NCBI GenBank assembly: GCA_034440575.1 | Contig: JAOTOL010001603.1 | Location: 2,406,001 to 2,470,000 of the forward strand | Length of the DNA stretch: 64,000 nucleotides | DNA from: Imbricaverruca yamaguchii | Taxonomy: Eukaryota > Arthropoda > Thecostraca > Neoverrucidae | Direction of reading: 5' to 3' | Part shown: positions 56,658-64,000 of the stretch, piece by piece | Numbering within the stretch: position 1 is the stretch's first letter | Layout of the letters: each line of letters begins with the position of its first letter | Program-made: the position numbers and the translations under genes | Notes under the pieces: model-generated | Database searches by the model: none | Told to the model about the DNA's origin: nothing | Seen by the model: only the letters and a program-made list of their open reading frames with translations

Positions 56658-57739
56658 CGGTGGGTGGCGTCGTGGGCACTGGCATCCCTCGTCGGCGGAG
56701 AATGTGCCCGTTGGCGACTCTGAATGCTTGCGACACCTACACAACCACTGCTGCTGCGACTTCTGTGGGCACATTCAATGCATGTATTGGAGGGACTAGC
56801 CGAACAATTTCGATACAATTGGAAATGAGTGTGGCTTATTTTCCGGTTTCCTGCCTCCTGACGGGTGACATTTTGCGTGTCGATATTTTGGTATCGATAT
56901 TTCACAGCCGATATTTAACGCGTCGATATTCTGCCCAGTAATTCTATGAGACTATTGTCTCCTCAGTATACACAAACCACCAGTCAGACTCAGAAAACCG
57001 TTTCTGTCTTGTGATAGATTTCATGCTAATCTTTCAGGACTTTTTGGAAGGTGCTGTGTGAAGCCTTAGTCATGTCAATAAAGCCTTATCATTTCATAGA
57101 AGCCCAAAGTTGTCATGGGCACGCTGTATCGCTGCCTAAGGCGTCATATCTGGCATGGGCATGGGCATAGGTCCCGAGTTGAATACGTCGAGTAAAACCA
57201 ACTGCTAAGCACTCGCGCTTGAGCAGCATCTCAAGCAGTAGATGAGTCGCACGTCACGTGCGACCTCGTTACGCCGTCTGAGCCGACAAACTCGCCGTGT
57301 CATCCTACATTGTGCGTCAGAAATATGTCAAGTCACGTAGCTCAACTCTTAGCAATGCTGAGCGTTGCTAAGAGCAAGCGACAGTCAGTCTCGGCTGGAG
57401 GAAAATCGCCGACGGCTGTCCGGGTTTGGCCGCCTGTTCAGCCGGTCAGGTCAATTTAGTGCATTAGGTCAACTTGGATTCATAAAAAGGTGCACGCTTT
57501 GGCCAAAGTTTCCGATTTTGAACCTGAAAGGCTTGTAATTATGACAATGACGTCATGGAAAAATCCCCAAAATCTGAGATACCAGCATTGTGAGTTCTAT
57601 TAAGATAAGCAATACCAGAAAGTTTCATGAACGTACCTGCATTGTAATGCAGGATGTGTTCTAAATCTGTGTTCCGACCTCACTAACTGGCCATATAGGC
57701 CCATGAGCCTGAATGGCCTGACTCGAGCTTCCGCCGCGG
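56658..57739. other. Unique sequence
   Basis: A CGATATTTTGGTATCGATAT cluster lies at about 56880-56930 (CGATATT repeated five times). AGCAATGCTGAGCGTTGCT at about 57350 is a short inverted repeat. No gene is seen. Confidence 0.35.
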
Positions 57740-58390
57740 GCGCCTCTGTCCGAAAAAAAAAATTCCAGGAGTGGGTTCACTTGGACCTTCCCGAAAGAGT
57801 GCCACTCCTTCTTGGGGGACCTGTTCCACTCAGAGGCTGAGGATTCCAGCGGGGGTGCACTCGAGCATTCCCACAGCGGCGTCTGCCCTCTGCCGGAAGT
57901 GCGTCACCTCCCACGGGCCTGCCCCAACGCCATCCCCCCCTTGCGTCCGCCCCTGCCCGGAACATGAGCGGCAGCCGACGTCGCGCGCTGTGCATGCCAG
58001 CGCGAGGCCCGCTGTGCAGCTCGCATACCGATCGGCCGGCGGCCGGGCCGTCCCCGCCCTCTCGGCTCTGACCCGGCGACCGCGGCCCGGGCCGTCACGT
58101 CGCAGCGTCTGCGGCGTCGGCGGCGGACCGGCTGTGGGGATGGGGGTCGCGCGGCGCTTGTGCCGGCCGCCGCTCGGCCGGGCTGCTCATGTCACGGCGT
58201 TTCTCAACAATGCTTCCGCGGTTTGCGCCCCTGCGCAGCTTCTGGATTCACGGGGGCGCGGGAGGAGCTGCGCCGCCTGCCCGCTCGTGATGTCGCTCGG
58301 CGCGTCCAGGCGCGCAGCCAGGGTTTCTGCGGGGTGGGTGGGGGGTGGGGCGACCCTGGAGTGGTGGGGTGGGGGGGGACCCTCGGGAAA
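57740..58390. promoter_or_regulatory. CpG-island-like block
   Basis: The block is strongly GC- and CpG-rich with AT-rich DNA after it. It might mark a promoter. An open frame of 211 codons crosses it, but its composition (Gly/Ala/Arg/Pro) is what GC-rich DNA gives by chance, and no domain is visible. Confidence 0.3.
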
Positions 58391-59688
58391 ATATGTTCCG
58401 AAATAGACGCCGCTTTGGCGCTCGTGGCAGAATATTTCTGGTTTTGCGTGATGATAATTTCAAAATGTCTTAGTTGATATAGTGTACTTTCGGTGGCTGA
58501 AAGCGTGGGGACTCCCTCCACTTCGTTGCACCTCTGGGTACATCTTCATTAGGTATGTTCATTTTGTGAAGTGTGAAGGACAGGATATATTATAGCTTTA
58601 ACTGGATATATTAAAGGGATTTGGAGTCCATTCATACCAACATTTTTGCATTCTAAATTTTGATAGGCGTTGTGCACGAAGCCAATTTCAGCTTGGCTAT
58701 TTTCGTATCTGGAAACTTATTGAAGATAACTAAATCAATCATCACCTCAATCGTCTCAATCGTTTTCAGTGCACCTTAATCAATCCATCGTCTCTGCTCA
58801 AAACGCCGCTCACAATGAAAATCAAGTGGCTTGCGGCCCGTGGCTTGCAAACTATGCTTATTTTCTTACTACGTATGTTGGATTTTCTCAGCATACAGCC
58901 ATTGACGAGTGGCATGAGTGACAAGTTAACTGTAAATAGAATCTACGGCCAATCAGTGTTGTGATAATCATTCAGGGTTACGAAAGAAATACAATATGGA
59001 TGTGCTGGTCATGTTAAAATGTTGTATAATTACGGTAAATTTGGCACGGTTTTCGGTCAGCATTGCCGTTCACGTACTGCAGTTATATGGTATAACGACT
59101 CGTGTACTTAGCATATTGCCCAAATCCATAATTATAGCGAGTAGATTAAAATGGTGGAGCCAGGTCAACTTCTACATTACACTTACACCTTCATTCATTC
59201 GTCAGTCATTTCGCAGCATATCGAGCCTTCTTCACAGTTCGGTCGTCTCATTCTCGATTCTGTCCATGCCGCAGAAGCATGAAACATACAGTACACCCCC
59301 TTTACTGCAAGACCGGTTTTCAGGCGTAGCCTGGGAAAACATAGTTTACCAAATTTTCGTGATCCTGGAATTTAATTATGGGTGCAATTTTTTGCCACCT
59401 GTGTTGATATGATTCAGTGAAGCGAAAATGAATCCTGATTCGAAGTGTCCACTTAACTTTACCCAAACGTCTTCTTACATCTGATTAATTATTCGATGAA
59501 ACCAGTTTATATCGCATGCCAGATTTACTTAGCTCGTGTTCTAGATCTATCAACTAACGCTGTGTTGGAATCATTAACCAGAAAATGTGATATGTGTCTA
59601 GCTACGTGTAATAATTTTGACATATCAGGGTTTTGGAATTGCTGACGCACAGACATAAAACGAATACGCGTCACGTTATGTAGCACCA
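58391..59688. other. AT-rich unique sequence, no gene recognised
   Basis: No repeat, exon or RNA gene is seen in this stretch. Confidence 0.35.
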
Positions 59689-59886
59689 ACTGACGTTATA
59701 TAACAGCGACTGACGTTATGTAACAGCGACTGACGTTATGTAGCACCGACTGACGTTATGTAACAGCGACTGACATTATGTAGCACCGACTGACGTTATG
59801 TAACAGCGACTGACGTTATGCAGCACCGACTGACGTTATATAACAGCGACTGACGTTATGTAACAGCGACTAAAGTTATGTAACAG
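59689..59886 (+). repeat. 20-bp tandem repeat (TGACGTTATGTAACAGCGAC)
   Basis: About ten units of exactly 20 bp alternate AACAGCGAC and AGCACCGAC endings. Nearly all hold TGACGTTA, a CREB/ATF-like half-site. Confidence 0.92.
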
Positions 59887-60002
59887 ACATCGGACGCCCC
59901 ATTCCCGCCTGGCGGGGAGGAGAGAGTATGCTCAGAGGTGTGCCGGACCACGGAGGCCACTTGCGCTGCCTTTAGCGCGAGCGGGTGGTGCAATGTAGTT
60001 CG

Positions 60003-60540
60003 AGGAAAGTGTACATTTACGGTAACCCGCGCCGTCTTTCCGGTCAGATCATCACACCCCGTCTCTGGGGGAGGGGGCGGTTAGTAACCGCCCTCTAAAA
60101 TACAAACTAAGCATCGCACGAAAACGAAAGAGGTGTCATCGGAAAGCGCTCGACGAGTAGGGTCTGGGTCCACCCCAAACCAATTTGCCCCAAAAGTGAC
60201 GTAACCATGGGGGCTAAAGTTTCCAGACTTTTCACGACTGAATGTTTTGGCTCTGGGGAGTTCATTTTGTGGGATATAAAAAAAGTATTTGTAATGCGAA
60301 AAGGACGGCGAAATCGACCAGGGATATAATTTTTTGGCTCCCAAAAGTACATTTTTTTTTCATTTTCCAAATTGGCCGGGGCCCGTTCCCCAGATGGTTG
60401 AAAGGTTTTGATAAAGCTTGGCTTGCTTTGCTCCTCAGAAGTAATGGCACGAACCTGCTGAAGCCAAAACCTTTCACACGTTTCGCAAAATGAGCACACC
60501 AACTCCGCATGCTTTGCAGGTCGGCGAAAGATATTTTGCA
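60003..60540 (+). mobile_element. AT-rich dispersed repeat (family B), plus copy
   Basis: The GTAACCCGCGCC at 60020 and the inverted GGGCGGTTAGTAACCGCCC at about 60074 look like a terminus. The part from 60090 to about 60450 aligns with the minus strand of 32230-32575. No open frame of interest and no right terminus are seen. Confidence 0.6.
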
Positions 60541-60644
60541 AGATAACTAGCAGACGAGGCGTTCACTGTATTTATTGCCTTACATGCATGTACTATATAA
60601 TATGGGCTACGCCAAACGGGAGGAGGGAGACTTGTCCTGGTTGG

Positions 60645-61350
60645 TTGGGACGGATGTCTGGCTGTGACGGGTGTCTGCCTGTGACGGGTGTCTGACTGTG
60701 ACAGGTGTCTGCCTGTGGCGGGTGTCTTACTGTGACGGGTGTCTGCCTGTGGCGGGTGTCTTACTGTGACGGGTGTCTGCCTGTGGCGGGTGTCTGGATG
60801 TGACGGGTGTCTGGCTGTGACGGGTGTCTGGCTGTGACGGGTGTCTGGCTGTGACGGGTGTCTGCCTGTGGGTGTGTCTGGCTGTGACTGGTGTCTGGCT
60901 GTGGCGGGTGTCTGGCTGTGACAGGTGTCTGGCTGTGACGGTTGTCTGCCTGTGACGGCTGTGACGGGTGTCTGGCTGTGACGGGTGTCTGGCTGTGACG
61001 GGTGTCTGGCTCTGACGGGTGTCTGACTATGACGGGTGTCTGACTATGACGGGTGTCTGACTATGACGGGTGTCTGACTATGACGGGTGTCTGACTATGA
61101 CGGTTGTCTGCCTGTGACGGCTGTGACGGGTGTCTGGTCTGGCTGTGACGGGTGTCTGTCTGTGACGGGTGTCTGCCTGTGACGGCTGTGACGGGTGTCT
61201 GACTATGACGGGTGTCTGACTGTGACGGATGTCTGGCTGTGACGGGTGTCTGGCTGTGACGGGTGTCTGACTGTGACGGGTGTCTGACTGTGACGGGTGT
61301 CTGACTGTGGCGGGTGTCTGGCTGTGACGGGTGTCTGACCGTGACACCGA
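60645..61350 (+). repeat. 17-bp minisatellite (TGTGACGGGTGTCTGGC)
   Basis: About 40 units of 17 bp have GGC/CTG/ACT variants of the last bases. A TGTGACGGCTGTGACGG junction recurs three times (about 60950, 61116, 61172), so a larger block was probably copied. Confidence 0.92.
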
Positions 61351-61383
61351 CGACACCCGGCTGGGGTATGTGACGCACCGGTG

Positions 61384-61520
61384 ATGTCCTCAGGATGGGC
61401 GACATCGCCCAGCGTCGCGGCGGAACTCTGGTCGTTCGCCCACCGGCTGCCCGTCGGCCAGTGGCAGCACGCCCAGGCGGCGCTCGTGGCCGAAGAGGCG
61501 GCTCGCGTCCTGGCCAGCAG
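61384..61520 (+). CDS. Possible isolated exon of an unidentified protein
   Basis: The open stretch reads MSSGWATSPSVAAELWSFAH, then RLPVGQWQHAQAALVAEEAA and RVLASR. The mix of aromatic, charged and helix-forming residues looks like a genuine helical protein segment, unlike the low-complexity frames around it. It can be read as an exon from 61394 (acceptor GATGTCCTCAG) to 61520 (donor AG-GTAGGC) or as a short frame from the ATG at 61384 that stops at the TAG across the donor. I do not recognise the family. It lies directly after a 17-bp array. Confidence 0.35.
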
Positions 61521-61714
61521 GTAGGCCGGCTGCAGCTGTCCAGCTGGTGGTGCCAGGTGCCGAGCTCGTTTCGTTTGCGTCAGCTGTTGCATTCAGAGGT
61601 GTGGTGAAGAGGCGGCCAACACTTCATTTGACACCTGAAGGCTCTTTCCGGTGCAAATAAGTTGCTTTGATCTTCAGAGGATGCTCTTTGCATGCGACAT
61701 GGATGTGATGAGGA

Positions 61715-61717
<3 letters not shown>
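61521..61717. other. Sequence between the possible exon and a TA microsatellite
   Basis: No feature was found in this short stretch. Confidence 0.3.
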
Positions 61718-61800
<83 letters not shown>

Positions 61801-61808
61801 CTATATAT
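61718..61808. repeat. (TA)n microsatellite
   Basis: An almost pure TA run of about 90 bp. Confidence 0.96.
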
Positions 61809-62624
61809 GTATGTACATTGTTAAAGATCACAGCGTTGTCTGCGTTTATTTTCTTTTATGCACAATTGCAATTGCTGTGGCTTAATAGAGACGAAGACAG
61901 AGATTGGGAATCAGGGGGGGTGGTAGGGCCACCCGCAACTTTTGACGAGCTTAATGTTGAGCCTATTGGCGTTACAGGAAGAAAATATCTTAACGATGGT
62001 CTGACCCCTTAACCTAACACAATTGCACATTGATCGCGCGTGCACAGTTAACATCGGCTCCGCTGGCTCAAATTCGTCTCCGCTGGATCCGCCGCTGATA
62101 CCAAGTGGGTGGGATGAATTGACCACAACTTCAGTTTCAAAAACCGTAAAATAAAATCACGTGTCGTGAATTTATCACAGTGATGCCAAGCAGACTGTGG
62201 TGTGCACCACGCAAATAACTTGCATTGGATAAGTACTCATTAGAAGTAGGTACTAATCACAGGACCAAAAAACTTATGAGCATATGTTCTGGTCGTGTCT
62301 AAATATCCAACAATCGAAATACAGCGGCCGATTTTGAATGCTCATTTTGGGAAGCATAGTATCTGAGAAGAATAAACAGTTTTAGTGAGTCCACTAAGCG
62401 GGTGCGACACCTTGATCACGCAAGAGGGAGGGCACAGCGCCCCAGAGCTCATGCTTCCTCTGGTGCTCCATCGACGTAAGGACATCCAACATCTGTAAAG
62501 ATTAAGATTCACTTCATCCCAGTAATTGCTCCCCCACCATGTGCAAATGCAGATGACAGTCGTGAACGTCAGCTTACGGGCCGAGCGGCAAAGACGACGC
62601 CAGCACCGCAGATTGGCTAGATTC
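61809..62624. other. AT-richer unique sequence, no gene recognised
   Basis: No repeat or exon is seen. Confidence 0.35.
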
Positions 62625-63340
62625 GGGGCGGGTTGCACCGTGTGCAGTGCTGGCAGTTCGTAGCGGGTTGTGGCGTGTGCAATTTTGAGCGGGTTGTGTA
62701 GTGTGCAGTGTGTATTGGTCGTAGATTGTGCCTTGTACACCTTTGAGCGAATTGTGCGGTGGGCACTGGGCAGTGCTGGCAGTTGGCTGTGGATTGTGCC
62801 GTGTGCAATTTTTAGCGGGTTGTACAGCGCGCAGTGTTTTCGGTTGGCTGTGGATTGTGCCGTGTGCAGTTTTCAGCGTGTTGTGCTGTGTGTAGTGCTG
62901 GCAGTTCGCTGTGGATTGTGCCATGTGCAGTTTTCAGGGAGTTGTGCAGTGTGCAGTGCTGGCAGTTGGCTGTGGATTGTGCCGTGAGCAATTTTTAGCG
63001 GGTTGTACAGCGCGCAGTGCTATCGGATGGCTGTGGATTGTGTCGTGTGCAGTTTTCGGCGTGTTGTGCCGTGTGCGGTGCTGGCAGTCCGCTGTGGATT
63101 GTGCCGTGTGCAGTTTTCAGCAAGCTGTGCAGTATGCAGTGCTATCGGTTGGCTGTGGATTGTGCCGTGAGCAATTTTGAGCGGGTTGTACAGCGCGCAG
63201 TGCTATCGGTTGGCTGTGGGTTGTGCCGTGTGCAGTTTTCAGCGAGCTGTGCAGTGTGCAGTGCTGGCGGTTGGCTGTGGGTTGTGCCGTGTGCAGTTTT
63301 CAGCGAGCTGTGCAGTGTGCAGTGCTGGCGGTTGAAGCTC
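62625..63340 (+). repeat. 61-bp minisatellite
   Basis: About 11 units at 61-bp spacing hold GGCTGTGGATTGTGCCGTGT, then GCAGTTTTCAGCGGGTTGTG and CAGTGTGCAGTGCTGGCAGT. Two subtypes differ at CAGTTTTCAGC/CAATTTTTAGC and GTGCTGGC/GTGCTATC, and they partly alternate. Confidence 0.92.
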
Positions 63341-64000
63341 AGCGGCGCCAAACCGCACCGATTGGCAGCACGCCCGCGCTCTCGGTGATGGCGTAATCAA
63401 ATCGGTCGCTCCGTGCCAACACGACTTCTTCTTGAGCACCGGTCGGTGGAGGGGATTAACTCTACTCTCGAGCAGAGATAACTCCACGCGGCGACAGGGC
63501 GGTGTGACGTCAGCGCTGCGGTGACGTCAGCGCTGCCTGCGACAGTCGCGTTTCACGCGCGGCGACGTCGGAGTCGGAGTGCCAGCGGCGGACCGCGGCG
63601 CGACACTTTCGCCCCAGCTGTCTGGGCCGCTGGCGTGGCACGGGTGACACGGTGTTGACGGCTCGCGCCATGACGGCGGCACGAGCCCAAGGTCGGTCGG
63701 CGGCGGAGGAACACTGCAGTGATGCCGTGCAGCCGCGCAGCCAGAATTGGGTTGAGGAGGGCGGAAACGTGATGAAACAGAAGACTTTTCAGGCGAAATT
63801 GTCATTTTTTTATTTCGTTTTTTTTCTAACTTTTGGACTTAAAAAAAATTATCGCTTTGTGTGGTGGGAATCTCAAAAGTTCTTTCGAGGTCCGAATCAA
63901 AATATAAATCAATAAATCAAAATTTTGAGATCCAGTGTGTGTTCGGTTATTTGGGTGGGGTGGGGTTCACCCTAGCTGCACCTCTGCTCCTGTCGGTGTC
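63341..64000. other. GC-rich then AT-rich unique sequence at the window edge
   Basis: The part at 63500-63700 is CpG-rich with GTGACGTCAGCGCTGCG duplicated (about 63505 and 63521). From 63770 it is AT-rich with long T and A runs. No exon is recognised. Confidence 0.35.

Noticed and set aside
57771..58406. Open frame of 211 codons
   Set aside because: The composition follows the GC content and no motif, signal peptide or splice context is seen.

Overview
This window is nuclear DNA of an animal. The evidence is spliced coding exons with GT/AG borders, CR1/jockey-like LINE fragments, tRNA-derived SINE pieces with target-site duplications, TTAA-flanked non-autonomous DNA transposons and many minisatellites. 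I see no bacterial operons, ribosome binding sites, CRISPR arrays or functional tRNA or rRNA genes. The DNA is fairly GC- and CpG-rich. An invertebrate is likely (a crustacean or another minisatellite-rich marine animal would fit), but the species cannot be fixed from the sequence alone.

Gene content is low. The only gene I recognise firmly is the 3' half of STUB1 (CHIP, the U-box E3 ubiquitin ligase and Hsp70/Hsp90 co-chaperone), on the + strand at 332-2871. It has a coiled-coil exon, a U-box exon and a last exon ending in a stop codon. The 5' half, with the TPR domain, lies left of the window. Two further short stretches look like isolated exons of unknown genes (about 41770-41891 and 61384-61520). 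Several CpG-rich blocks (about 16490-16990, 45010-45310, 57740-58320) could be promoters or first exons, but I cannot prove it.

Most of the structure is repeats. About 28 separate tandem arrays (monomers 9 to 97 bp) plus three long TA/CA microsatellites cover roughly a fifth of the window by my hand-drawn boundaries. The largest are a 16-bp array at 35.5-37.9 kb, a 26-bp array at 53.5-54.75 kb, an exactly phased 15 x 68-bp array at 10.6-11.7 kb, and a 25-bp array at 19.4-20.3 kb with a 300-bp higher-order period. Very long open frames inside these arrays on both strands come from stop-free repeat units and are not genes.

Mobile DNA falls into four groups. (1) TTAA-bounded MITE-like elements (930-1124, 8907-9600, 12118-14533, 15289-16242, and a second family at 43610-44615) have G-rich ends and cores rich in AGGTCA. 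Copies at 12.1-14.5 kb are nested inside one another at internal TTAA sites. (2) LINE fragments lie at 6287-7167 (open frame kept) and about 42010-43300 (frameshifted). (3) Short SINE pieces end in ACCAACCAACC-type tails and are mostly bounded by 8-14 bp direct repeats. (4) A separate AT-rich repeat is present once in each orientation (about 32230-32575 and 60080-60500).

The most notable pattern is at STUB1. The borders of two of its exons have been copied into tandem repeats: the coiled-coil exon edge at 1-331 and the last-exon edge at 2589-2745. These place decoy splice-acceptor-like sequences next to the real ones. A third array starts about 17 bp after the stop codon.
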